A stretch of DNA of 64,000 nucleotides from Pseudomonas sp. B20(2017). GTDB taxonomy: Bacteria; Pseudomonadota; Gammaproteobacteria; Pseudomonadales; Pseudomonadaceae. The DNA lies in assembly GCF_002113125.1 (NCBI RefSeq), contig NZ_NEJP01000004.1, positions 1-64,000 of the forward strand, in the 5' to 3' direction. Positions 18,133-30,600 of this stretch are shown piece after piece. Numbering within the stretch: position 1 is the stretch's first letter; each line of letters opens with the position of its first letter. Below the pieces are notes generated by a model, which saw only the letters and a list, made by a program, of their open reading frames with translations, had not been told where the DNA came from and ran no database searches. A program made the translations under genes and the position numbers.

Positions 18133-18471
18133 TCAGATCAACCCGCCCTCATCCTCATCAATCAGCTGACTCAACCCGCCCAGCGCTTCCCGCGCCTGAG
18201 TCCGGTCCATCAACTTGGCCTGGGCCGCCGGCGGCAGGTCGGTGACGCGGATCACGCCTTTCTGGGTCAGTACCTGAATCAGGTCGTCGAGTACACGGAT
18301 CATTTCCAGGTCGCTCTGCTTGAGCTGTTTGAGGCTGTTCTCCACGGCTTCGTTGGCGTACCAGGCCTGGATTTCGTGGTGGTCGGCCGGCAGCGTTTCC
18401 GTGGCCTCGGCGTAGGCCGCAGCTTCCACGCGAATCAACTGACCCTGCGCATCGCGTTGCACGTAAAACAT
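18133..18471 (-). CDS. Conserved small acidic protein of unknown function
   Basis: This 112-residue protein is not recognised as a member of a characterised family. It begins MFYVQRDAQGQLIRVEAAAY, then is mostly helical and acidic (EIQAWYANEAVENSLKQLKQ, DLEMIRVLDDLIQVLTQKG) and ends LIDEDEGGLI. There is no signal peptide, membrane segment or cysteine, so it is probably cytoplasmic. It lies between the Lap regulatory genes and the 3' end of lapA, on the same strand as lapA but 147 bases downstream with a hairpin between them. Normal codon use and the sequence make-up suggest a real gene. A role in the Lap system is only suggested by position. Confidence 0.75.
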   Translation of the reverse strand: MFYVQRDAQGQLIRVEAAAYAEATETLPADHHEIQAWYANEAVENSLKQLKQSDLEMIRVLDDLIQVLTQKGVIRVTDLPPAAQAKLMDRTQAREALGGLSQLIDEDEGGLI

Positions 18472-18584
18472 TGAGCATCCCTCGGAAATGGACCAGCGTC
18501 ATGCTGTCAGCAGCATAGCCAACTGCACGCGAGTATGCGGTGCGCCGACGAAATCGTCACCGGTTCAAGCGTCGCAAACGTGAC

Positions 18585-18609
18585 GACCGCCCCGTGGGGC
18601 GGCCGTTTT
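18585..18609. terminator. Hairpin downstream of lapA
   Basis: CCGCCC and GGGCGG (18587-18602) form a GC-rich stem followed on the plus strand by TTTTG. It lies just beyond the lapA stop codon. In the direction of lapA the stem is followed by TCACG rather than a T run, so it probably protects the 3' end of the 14-kb mRNA, or terminates it weakly. Confidence 0.45.
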
Positions 18610-18618
18610 GTTCACGCA

Positions 18619-21600
18619 TCAGCTGTTGTTGTGGTCGACCTTGATGGTCGGATCACTACCGGCAATCAGGTTGTGAATGTTGGCCGTAGACCAATTGTTG
18701 CCTTCGAGTTTGATCGTCACGTCCGGTGTGGCGGCTGCGGCATCGCCCGAGTTGAACTTGCCGCCCGAGCTGACTTGCAGCGACGACACGCCGTCGACCG
18801 TGGTGATCTTCAGGAAGTTGTCGATGGTGCTGCCGGTCTCGCCCTGCAACAGGTCACGCAGGTCGATGCGGTCGCCCTCGCTGGCCTTGAAGTCCTTGAT
18901 CACGTCGTTGCCGGTGTCGCCCGATTTCCAGACGAAGGTGTCGCCACCGGAACCACCGATCAGGATGTCGTTGCCCGGGCCGCCGATCAGCGTGTCGTTG
19001 CCGGTGCCGCCGAGCAGGATGTCATTGCCCTTGCCGCCGTCGAGCAGGTCGTTGCCGCCCGAGCCGAACAGGATGTCATTGCCCGCGCCACCCAGCAGCG
19101 TGTCGTTGCCATCGTGGGCACCGGACACATCGAACGCCTGATAGTGCTCGGTGATGTACTGGTGCACGTTGCTGGTGGTGACTTTGCTGACGTCGACTCC
19201 GGTTTCCTTGGCCACGAACGCCTGCATCGCCTGGTAACCCTCGCCGGCAATGCCGTTGAAGCTCACCAGGTCGCCGAACAGGATGTCGTTGCCGTCGCCA
19301 CCGCTGACGGTGTCGTTGCCCGGCATCGTCGCTTCAGTGTGGCCGATGATCGAGTTGGCCAGGTCCTTCGGATCGATATTGGTCTGCGGCGTCTTGTCTG
19401 AATCGTACGGTTTCAAATCGTTGAGGCTGACGCCGTTGTTGAGGCCGATCGCCTCGACGTTCGATAGACCGCTCAGCAGCGCGAAACCGGCGGCGGAGTT
19501 GTCGGTGGTGTTCGACGAGGTGCTGTTGCCGCTACCCGCCAGGCTCGAGATCTCGTAGGTGCCGTCACCCTGTGCATGAATGGTGCCCAGGCTGTTCCAG
19601 TTCCAGTAGCCATTCTTGTACGTCTGCAACACGACCTCGCCGGAGGTGTTGATGCTCAGGTAGTGGGTGCTGTCGATGTAAGTCGCAAAGCTGTTGCCCA
19701 GCTTGTAGTTGCTGGTTTTCACCACATCATCGAGCTTCACGTTGCCGTACAGCGTCGGGTTGGTCTGCTCGCCGCTCTGGTAGTAGGTCGGCTGGCCGTC
19801 GGTGATGAAGTACGTGAGGTTCTTCGCCCCGGTGTTGGCCACCGCTTCAGCGCTCTGGAAGAAGTTCGCCGTGGCCTTGAACACGTCTTCGTAGTTGGTG
19901 CCGCCGCCGGACGACATCGAGTCCAGCACGGCCTTGAGCAAGGTCAGTGCGTTCGGGTCGTTGAGGTTCACCGACACCGACTTGTTGACCTGAGTATCGA
20001 AGTCCACCAGGAAGATGTTCACCGTCCCCGAGTTGCTGCCCAGGCTCTGTTTGAGGGTGTTGAACACCGACGTCAGCGAGTCCTTGGCCGCATTGATCGA
20101 CGAGGCGCTCATACTGCCCGAGCTGTCGACCATGAACGCGATGTTGTAGTTGGTGCCCGGCACCACGGTCAGGCCGCCGATGTCGGCGACCATGATGTCG
20201 TTGCCGTCGGTGCCGACGAAGTTATCGTCACCCGAGGTCGCAACCGCCGCGTTATACACCGCCGGCACCACGGTGACCGGGATCGTCGCAGTGGTACTTG
20301 CCGAGCCGCCGACCTGTTCGGTTGAGGTCGAGGTCACGGTCAGGTTGAACTGGCCGTTGTAGTAGGTCGGCGGAGTCACGGTCAAGGTGCCGAGATTCCA
20401 GCCGGTGACGTTGGCGTCGCCGCTGGTGGCGGTCACGGTAAAGCTGTGGCCTGCGCCATCGCTGAGCACCGAACCGACCGGTGCGCCGCTGATCTTGATG
20501 CTCAGGGTTTCCGAGCCGTCGGTGTCGGTCAGCGCGGTGCTGATCGACGACAGTTTCACGGTGGTGCCTTCGGCGCCGGTGTTGAGTTTGTAGCCGTCGT
20601 AATAGCCTTCGCCGTTGTTGCCGTGCAGATCGGAGACGGTCACGCCGGCATTCACCAGATCCTGCACGCCGGTGTAGATCGGCACGCCGGCACTGCTCAG
20701 GTCGATCGGCGTGCTGCCGTTGACCGACAGGTTGACGTCGTAGCTGCCCGGTCCGCTCTGGTTGTGGTGGTAGATATCCAGGGTGTAGTAGCCGCTGGTG
20801 GTCGGGGTGAACGAACCGTTGAGGTTGCCGCCCGCGCCCCACGTCGTGGATGCCACGCTCTTGCCGCCGATGGTCACTAGCAGGCTGTCATCACCGGTGC
20901 CGCTGAAGGTGTAGGTCTTGCCGGCTTCCAGATAGATCAGGCCCGAGGTTTTCGACGCGGTGCCGGCGGTCACGCTGCCGTCGGACTGCACGTTGTTCAC
21001 AGTGCCGCTGGTGTTCGGTTTACCTGCGCCGTCGATCACGTTTTTCAGGGTGTTCGGGTTCGCGCCGCTGCCGTCGGTGCCCAGGCCCGACAGACCGGTC
21101 CAGACTTCCTTGATCAGCCCGGTGGACTTCACGCTGTTGTCGGCGACCGACAGGGTCGGTGCATCCGCCACTGGCGTGATGTCGATCTTCACGGTGCCGG
21201 TGTTGCCCAGCAATTGACCGTCGGTTGGCTGGAACTTGATCTGCGCGTAGTCAGCCTGGTTGTTGCCCAGGCCGGTGCCGCCGTAACCGTTCACACCCGA
21301 CTCGTTGGCATCCGGCAGGAAGCGCAGCTTGCCGGCGTCGATGTCGGCCTTGCTGAAGGTCTGGTTGGTAGCGACGTCTTTCCAGGTCGAGCCGTCCAGA
21401 TACTGCAGTTTGCCTTCGCCCGGCAGCTGGGTGATTTTCACGCCCAGGCTGCTGGCCGGGCTGTCGACGTCGCTGACGCCGAAGGTCGACCAGCCGAGGA
21501 TCAGCGGGGTGTCTTCGGTGCCGGTGACGTTGACCGGAGCGGCGACCGGCGCATCGTTGACCGCCACCACGTTGACCGTGGTGGTCGCGGTGTTGGAGTA

Positions 21601-24600
21601 GTTGCCGCCATCGGTCACGGTCACGGTGATGATCCGTGGCACGGTGCTCGGGTCTTCACTGCTGTTGGTGAAGCTGATGTTCTTGATCGCCTGCATGTAG
21701 TCGGCCAGCGTCGCATTGCCCGACAGGGTCAGCGTGATCGTGCCATTGGTGCTGTTGGCATTAATGGTGATGCCGTTGACGCTGTTGCCCAGGTTCAGCG
21801 CATCGCCGTCCTGACGGTTGGTCAGCACGACGGTGGCGCCGGTCAGCATGGTGCTGTCCGGGTCGGTGATCTTGATGTCGGTGTCGGCAATCGACACACC
21901 AGCGCCCGGGGTGTTCTCGGTGAAGGTCACCTTGTAGTCGGCACCCGTTGCACCGCTGGAGTTGTTGGCGTCGAGGTCGATGACCGGCGGCGCATCGTTG
22001 TCGATGATCGACGTGCTGACGCTGCCATTAGTGCTGCTGACCGCCAGGTTTTCGAAGTTGCCACCAGTGGCCGAGTCGATCTTGACCACAAAGTTTTCGG
22101 TGCCTTCGGTGATCTTGTCATCGATGGTCGCAACGTTGAACTGCGCGCTGCTGGCACCCGCCGGGATCTTCACGGTGTACACGCCGGTGAAGTCCGAACC
22201 GTCGGCGGCGGTGCCGCTGTAGACGATTTTCAGGGTCACTTCGGTTTGCGCCGGGTGGGTCAGGCTGACGGTGTAGCTGGCGGTCTGGCCTTCGGTCACC
22301 GAGGTGCTGCCGGTGATGCTGACGGTGGTGGTGTCGATGGTGTCGGTGACGCTGGTCACGGCTGGTGTGGTGCTGGTCACCAGGTTTTCGAAATTGCCGC
22401 CCGTGGCGTTGGTGATCGTGGCCTGCACGTTGCCGGCGTCTTTGTAGACGTCGTCGGTTGGCGCAGGAACGGTCACGGTGCCGGTGGTTTTGCCCGCTTC
22501 GATGGTGATCACCGAACCGTTGCTCAGGGTCACGGTCACTGGCGAGCCAGCGGCGTTGGTCAGGGTTGCGGTGTAGGTGATCGAACCACCTTCGGCGACC
22601 GAGTTGGTAGCGCTCAGGGACAGGTTGGTGGTGTCGACGGTGTCAGTGACGGTGGTGCTGACCGGAGTCTTGTCGGCAACCAGGTTCTCGTAGTTGCCGC
22701 CGCTGACGTTGGTGATCGAATTGGTCAGCGGTGTGTGGCCGGTCAATGCGTCGTTCGGTGCGGTGGTGGTGACGGTGCCGGTGGTTTTGCCGACTTCGAT
22801 GGTGATGCTCTGGCCGTTGGACAGGTTTACGATCACAGGCGAGCCGGTCACCGGTGCACCAACCGTCGCGGTGTAAGTGACGGTGCCACCTTCAGCAGCT
22901 GTCTCGGTTGCGGTCAGCTTCACGGTGGTGGTGTCGATGGTGTCGGTGACGCTGGTCACGGCTGGTGTGGTGCTGGTCACCAGGTTTTCGAAGTTGCCAC
23001 CGGTGGCCGATTTGATCGTGGCCTGTACGTTGCCGGCGTCCTTGTAGACGTCATCGGCTGGCGCAGGAACGGTCACGGTGCCGGTGGTCTTGCCGGCGTC
23101 GATGGTGATGACAGCACCGTTCGACAAGGTCACGGTGACTGGCGAGCCAGCGGCGTTGGTCAGGGTGGCGGTGTAGGTGATCTGGCCACCTTCGGCCACG
23201 GTGCCGGTCGCTGTCAGCGACAGGTTGGTGGTGTCGATGGTGTCGGTGACCGTGGTGCTGACCGGGGTTTTGTCGGCGACCAGATTTTCGTAGTTGCCAC
23301 CGCTCACGTTGGTGATCGCGTTGGTCAGCGGCGCGTGGCCAGTCAGCGCATCGTTCGGCGCGGTGGTGGTCACGGTGCCGGTGGTTTTGCCCACTTCGAT
23401 GGTGATGGTCTGGCCGTTCGACAGGGTCACGGTCACTGGCGAGCCGGTGACAGGTGCACCCACTGTCGCGGTGTACGTAACGATGCCGCCTTCAGCTGCC
23501 GACTCGGTCGCGGTGAGTTCCACCGTGGTGGTGTCGATGGTGTCGGTGACCTGGGTCACCGCAGGAACCGTGCTGGTGACCAGATTTTCGAAGTTGCCAC
23601 CGGTGGCCGATTTGATCGTGGTCTGTACGTTGCCGGCGTCCTTGTAGACGTCGTCGGCAGGGGCTGGAACCGTCACGGTGCCAGTGGTTTTACCGGCCTC
23701 GATGGTGATCACGGCGCCGTTGCTCAAGGTCACGGTCACAGGGGTGCCCGCAGCGTTGGTCAGTGTGGCGGTGTAGATGATCGAACCGCCCTCGGCGACC
23801 GAATTGGTGGCGCTGAGGGTCAGGTTGGTGGTGTCGACGGTGTCGGTGACCGTGGTCGAAACCGGGGTCTTGTCGGCAACGAGGTTCTCGTAGTTGCCGC
23901 CGGATACGTTGGTGATGGCGTTGGTCAACGGCGCGTGGCCGGTCAACGCATCGTTCGGCGCGGTAGTGGTCACGGTGCCGGTTGTCTTGCCGACTTCGAT
24001 GGTAATTTGCTGACCATTGGACAGGGTCACGGTAACCGGAGAACCCGTCACCGGTGCGCCAACAGTAGCGGTGTAGGTGACGGTGCCGCCTTCAGCCGCC
24101 GACTCGGTCGCGGTCAGTTTCACCGTGGTGGTGTCGATGGTGTCAGTGACATTGGTCACGGCTGGCGTGTTGCTGGTCACCAGGTTTTCGAAGTTGCCAC
24201 CAGTGGCGGACTTGATCGTCGCTTCCACGGTGCCGGCGTCTTTGTAGACGTCATCGGCTGGCGCCGGGACGGTCACGGTGCCAGTGGTCTTGCCAGCGTC
24301 GATGGTGATCACCGCACCGTTCGACAAGGTCACGGTGACTGGCGAGCCAGCGGCGTTGGTCAGGGTGGCGGTGTAGGTGATCTGACCACCTTCAGCCACG
24401 GTGCCGGTCGCTGTCAGCGACAGGTTGGTGGTATCGATGGTGTCGGTCACGGTGGTGCTGACCGGCGTCTTGTCGGCCACGAGGTTTTCGTAGTTGCCGC
24501 CGGATACGTTGGTGATGGCGTTGGTCAACGGCGCATGGCCGTTCAGCACATCATTCGGCGCGGTGGTGGTCACGGTGCCAGTGGTTTTGCCCACTTCGAT

Positions 24601-27600
24601 GGTGATTTGCTGACCATTGGTCAGGGTCACGACCACCGGCGAGCCGGTCACCGGTGCGCCAACCGTCGCGGTGTAAGTAACACTGCCACCTTCGGCCGCC
24701 GTTTCGGAAGCGGTCAGCTTCACGGTCGTCGTGTCGATGGTGTCGGTGACTTCGGTCACGGCCGGAACGGTGCTCGGAACGAGGTTCTCGAAGTTGCCAC
24801 CGGTTGCATCCTTGATGGTGACTTCGACTTTGCCGGCATCTTTGTAGACGTCATCGGTCGGGGCCGGAACGGTTACGGTGCCGATGGTTTTACCCGCTTC
24901 GATGGTGATGACGGCGCCGTTGCTCAACGTCACGGTCAGCGGCGTGCCGGCCGGGTTGGTCAAGGTCGCGGTGTAGGTGATCGAACCACCCTCGGCCACG
25001 GTGCCGGTCGCAGTCAGCGACAGGTTGGTGGTGTCGATGGTGTCGGTGACGGTGGTGCTGACCGGCGTCTTGTCCGCTACGAGGTTCTCGTAGTTGCCGC
25101 CGCTGACGTCGGTAATCGCGTTGGTCAGCGGTGCATGGCCGTTGAGTGCGTCGTTTGGCGCGGTGGTGGTCACGGTGCCGGTGGTTTTACCCACTTCAAT
25201 GGTGATGGTCTGGCCGTTGGACAGGGTCACGGTCACTGGCGAACCGGTCACAGGTGCGCCCACAGTCGCGGTGTAGGTGACGGTGCCGCCTTCAGCCGCC
25301 GACTCGGTCGCAGTCAGTTTGACTGTGGTGGTGTCGATGGTGTCGGTAACCTGAGTCACGGCCGGAACGGTGCTTGGCACCAGGTTCTCGAAGTTGCCGC
25401 CAGTAGCCGTCGAAATGGTCGCTTCGACTTTGCCCGCATCCTTGTAAACGTCATCGGCCGGGGCCGGAACGCTTACGGTGCCGGTGGTTTTACCGGCTTC
25501 GATGGTGATCACCGCGCCGTTCGACAAGGTCACGGTCACCGGAGTCCCTGCCGGGTTGGTCAGGGTCGCGGTGTAGACGATCGAACCCCCTTCGGCCACG
25601 GAACCAGTGGCGCTCAGTGTCAGGTCGGTGGTATCGACGGTGTCGGTCACGGTGGTGCTGACCGGAGTTTTATCAGCAACCAGGTTCTCGTAGTTGCCAC
25701 CGGTCACGCCGGTGATCGAGTTGGTCAGTGGCTCGTGACCGTTCAGCGCGTCATTCGGCGCTGTGGTGGTGACGGTGCCAGTGGTTTTACCGACTTCGAT
25801 GGTGATCTGCTGACCATTGGCCAACGTCACGGTCACAGGCGAACCGGTCACCGGTGCACCCACAGTCGCAGTGTAGGTAACGGTGCCACCTTCAGCAGCG
25901 GTTTCGGTCGCGGTGAGTTTCACCGTTGTGGTGTCGATGGTATCGGTGACGTTGGTCACGGCCGGAACGGTGCTCGGCACCAGGTTCTCGAAACCGCCGC
26001 CGGTGACGGTCGAAATAGTTGCTTCGACCTTGCCGGCATCCTTGTAGACGTCATCGGCCGGAGCCGGAACGGTCACGGTCCCCGTAGTCTTGCCGGCTTC
26101 GATGGTGATCACGGCGCCGTTCGACAGGGTCACGGTCACCGGGGTGCCTGCCGGGTTGGTCAGGGTCGCGGTGTAGACAATCGAACCACCCTCGGCCACC
26201 GAGTCGGTGGCGGTCAGGTTGAGGTTGGTGGTGTCGACCGTGTCCGAAACCGAAGTGTTGGCCGGTTTGCTGTCGACCGCCAGGTTCTCGTAGTTGCCAC
26301 CGGTGGCCTTGTCGATGGTCACGCTCAGCGAGCTGCCGCCCGCCAGCGGGCTGTTCGGTGCGACGAAGTTCACGGTGCCGGTGGTCTCGCCCACGGCGAT
26401 GGTGATGGTCTGGCCATTGGACAGGGTCACCACGACCGGCGAGCCGGTCACTGGCGCAGTCACAGTCGCGGTGTAGACCACGGTTTCGCCTTCGGCGACG
26501 TTGGCGGTAGCGGTCAGCGACACGGTGGACGTGTCGATGGTGTCGTGAACGGTGGTGACCGCCGGGGCAGTGCTGGTGACCAGATTTTCAAAGTTGCCGC
26601 CGGTGGCGCCCTTGATGGTCGTTTCCACGGTGCCGGCGTCCTTGTAGACGTCGTCCTTCGGTGCATCGACGGTCACGGTGCCGGTAGTTTTGCCGGCCTC
26701 GATGGTGATCACGGCGCCGTTGCTCAACGTCACGGTCACTGGGGTGCCGGCGGCGTTGGTCAGGGTCGCGGTGTAGGTGATCTGGCCACCTTCGTTGACT
26801 TCCGGCGTCGCGCTCAGTGTCAGGTTGGTGGTGTCGACGGTGTCGGTCACGGTGGTGCTGACGGGGGTTTTATCGGCCACGAGGTTTTCGTAGTTGCCGC
26901 CGCTCACGCCGGTGATCGAGTTGGTCAGCGGTTCGTGACCGTTGAGTGCGTCGTTTGGCGCGGTGGTGGTCACGGTGCCGGTGGTCTTGCCGACTTCGAT
27001 GGTGATCGCCTGACCGTTGGCCAGGGTCACGGTCACCGGGGAACCGGTGACGGGCGCGCCAACGGTGGCGGTGTAGGTGATGGTGCCACCTTCAGCAGCG
27101 GTTTCGGTCGCAGTCAGTTTGACCGTGGTGGTGTCGTTGGTATCGGTGACTTCGGTAACGGCCGGCACGGTGCTTGGCACCAGGTTCTCGAAGTTGCCGC
27201 CGCTGGCGTCGGTGATCGTGACTTCAACCTTGCCGGCGTCTTTGTAGACGTCATCGGCCGGGGCTGGAACGCTGACGGTGCCGGTGGTTTTACCGGCTTC
27301 GATGGTGATCACAGCGCCGTTGCTCAAGGTCACGGTCACCGGAGTGCCCGCAGCGTTGGTCAGTGTCGCGGTGTAAGTGATCGAACCACCCTCGGCGACC
27401 GAGTTGGTAGCGCTTAGGGACAGGTTGGTGGTGTCGACGGTGTCAGTGACGGTGGTCGAAACCGGGGTCTTGTCGGCCACGAGATTCTCGTAGTTACCGC
27501 CAGTCACGTTGGTGATCGCGTTGGTCAGCGGTGCATGGCCGTTCAGCGCATCGTTCGGCGCCGTGGTGGTCACGGTGCCGGTGGTCTTGCCGACTTCGAT

Positions 27601-30600
27601 GGTGATCGACTGACCGTTGGACAGGGTTACGGTGACTGGCGAGCCGGTCACAGGTGCGCCCACAGTCGCGGTGTAGGTGACGGTGCCGCCTTCAGCCGCC
27701 GACTCGGTCGCAGTCAGTTTGACTGTGGTGGTGTCGATGGTGTCGGTAACCTGAGTCACGGCCGGAACGGTGCTTGGCACCAGGTTCTCGAAGTTGCCAC
27801 CGGTGGCCGTCGAAATGGTCGCTTCGACCTTGCCCGCATCCTTGTAAACGTCATCGGCCGGAGCCGGAACGCTTACGGTGCCAGTGGTTTTACCGGCTTC
27901 GATGGTGATCACCGCGCCGTTCGACAGGGTCACGGTCACCGGGGTACCAGCCGGGTTGGTCAGAGTTGCGGTGTAAACAATCGAACCGCCCTCGGCCACG
28001 GAGCCAGTGGCGCTCAGGGTCAGGTTGGTGGTGTCGACGGTGTCGGTCACGGTGGTGCTGACCGGAGTTTTGTCAGCAACCAGGTTCTCGTAGTTGCCAC
28101 CGGTCACGCCGGTGATCGAGTTGGTCAGTGGCTCGTGACCATTCAGCGCGTCATTCGGCGCTGTGGTGGTGACGGTGCCAGTGGTTTTACCGACTTCGAT
28201 GGTGATCTGCTGACCATTGGCCAACGTCACGGTCACAGGCGAACCGGTCACCGGTGCACCCACAGTCGCAGTGTAGGTAACGGTGCCACCTTCAGCAGCA
28301 GTTTCGGTCGCGGTCAGTTTCACCGTGGTGGTGTCGATGGTATCGGAGACTTCGGTAACCGCTGGAACAGTGCTTGGCACCAGGTTTTCGAAGTTGCCAC
28401 CGGACGCATCCTTGATGGTCACTTCGACTTTGCCCGCGTCCTTGTAGACGTCATCGGCCGGAGCCGGAACGGTCACGGTGCCTGTGGTTTTGCCCGCTTC
28501 AATGGTGATGACGGAGCCGTTGCTCAACGTCACGGTCACCGGCGTGCCGGCCGGGTTGGTCAGCGTGGCGGTGTAAACAATCGAACCGCCCTCGGCCACG
28601 GTGCCGGTCGCGGTCAGCGACAGGTTGGTGGTGTCGACGGTGTCGGTCACGGTGGTGCTGACCGGCGTCTTGTCGGCCACGAGGTTTTCGTAGTTACCGC
28701 CGCTCACGTCAGTGATCGAGTTGCTCAACGGTTCGTGACCGTTCAGCGCGTCGTTCGGCGCGGTGGTGGTCACGGTGCCGGTGGTTTTACCGACTTCGAT
28801 GGTGATCTGCTGACCATTGGCCAGGGTCACGGTCACTGGCGATCCGGTCACCGGGGCACCGACGGTGGCGGTGTAGGTGACGTTGCCACCTTCTGCTGCC
28901 GATTCGGTCGCGGTGAGTTTCACCGTGGTGGTGTCGATGGTGTCAGTCACTTCAGTGACGGCTGGAACGGTGCTTGGCACCAGGTTCTCGAAGTTGCCGC
29001 CAGCGGTATTGGTGATGGTGACTTCGACTTTGCCGGCATCCTTGTAGACGTCATCAGCCGGAGCCGGAACAGTCACGGTACCGGTGGTTTTGCCAGCCTC
29101 GATGGTGATGACCGAGCCATTGCTCAAGGTCACGGTCACCGGCGTACCGGCCGGGTTGGTCAGTGTCGCGGTGTAGACGATCGAGCCGCCTTCAGCCACG
29201 GAGCCGGTCGCGCTCAGTGTCAGACTGGTGGTGTCGACGGTGTCGGTGACCGTGGTCGAAACCGGTGTCTTGTCGGCCACGAGGTTCTCGTAATTGCCGC
29301 CGCTCACATCAGTGATCGAGTTGGTCAGCGGCGCGTGGCCGTTGAGTACATCGTTCGGTGCGGTGGTGGTCACGCTGCCGGTGGTCTTGCCGACTTCGAT
29401 GGTGATGGTCTGACCGTTGGCCAGTGTCACGGTCACAGGCGAACCGGTCACCGGTGCGCCAACGGTGGCGGTGTAAGTAACGGTGCCGCCTTCAGCGACG
29501 GAAGTGTCAGCGGTCAGTTTCACGGTCGAAGTGTCGATGGTGTCGGTCACTTCGGTAACCGCCGGGACAGTGCTCGGAACGAGGTTTTCGAAGTTGCCAC
29601 CGGACGCATCCTTGATGGTGACTTCGACTTTGCCCGCGTCCTTGTAGACGTCATCGGCCGGAGCCGGAACGGTCACGGTGCCTGTGGTTTTGCCCGCTTC
29701 AATGGTGATGACGGAGCCGTTGCTCAACGTCACGGTCACCGGCGTGCCGGCCGGGTTGGTCAGCGTGGCGGTGTAAACAATCGAACCGCCCTCGGCCACG
29801 GTACCGGTCGCGGTCAGCGACAGATTGGTGGTGTCGACGGTGTCGGTGACCGTGGTCGAAACCGGGGTTTTGTCGGCAACCAGATTCTCGTAATTACCGC
29901 CGCTCACGCCGGTGATCGAGTTGCTCAACGGCTCATGACCGTTCAGCGCGTCGTTCGGCGCGGTGGTGGTCACGGTGCCGGTGGTCTTGCCGACTTCGAT
30001 GGTGATGGTCTGGCCGTTGGCCAAAGTGACAGTCACTGGCGAACTGGTCACAGGCGCACTGACCGTCGCGGTATAGGTGACAGTGCCGCCCTCGGCCACC
30101 GATGTATCGGCGCTCAGCTTGACGGTCGAGGTGTCGATGGTATCGGTAACTTCCGTCACGGCAGGGACGGTGCTTGGAACAAGGTTCTCGAAGTTGCCGC
30201 CGGATGCGTCCTTGATGGTCACTTCAACCTTGCCGGCGTCCTTGTAGACGTCATCGGCAGGGGCCGGAACGGTCACGGTGCCGGTGGTTTTTCCGGCTTC
30301 GATGGTGATGACCGAGCCATTGCTCAAGGTCACGGTCACCGGCGTGCCTGCCGGGTTGGTCAGCGTGGCGGTGTAGACAATCGAGCCGCCCTCGGCCACG
30401 GTGCCAGTCGCGGTCAGCGACAGGTTGGTGGTGTCGACGGTATCGGTCACGGTGGTGCTGACCGGCGTCTTGTCGGCGACCAGGTTCTCGTAGTTGCCGC
30501 CGCTTACGTCGGTAATCGAGTTGGTCAGCGGTGCATGGCCGTTCAACGCATCGTTCGGTGCTGTGGTGGTGACGGTACCGGTGGTTTTACCGACTTCGAT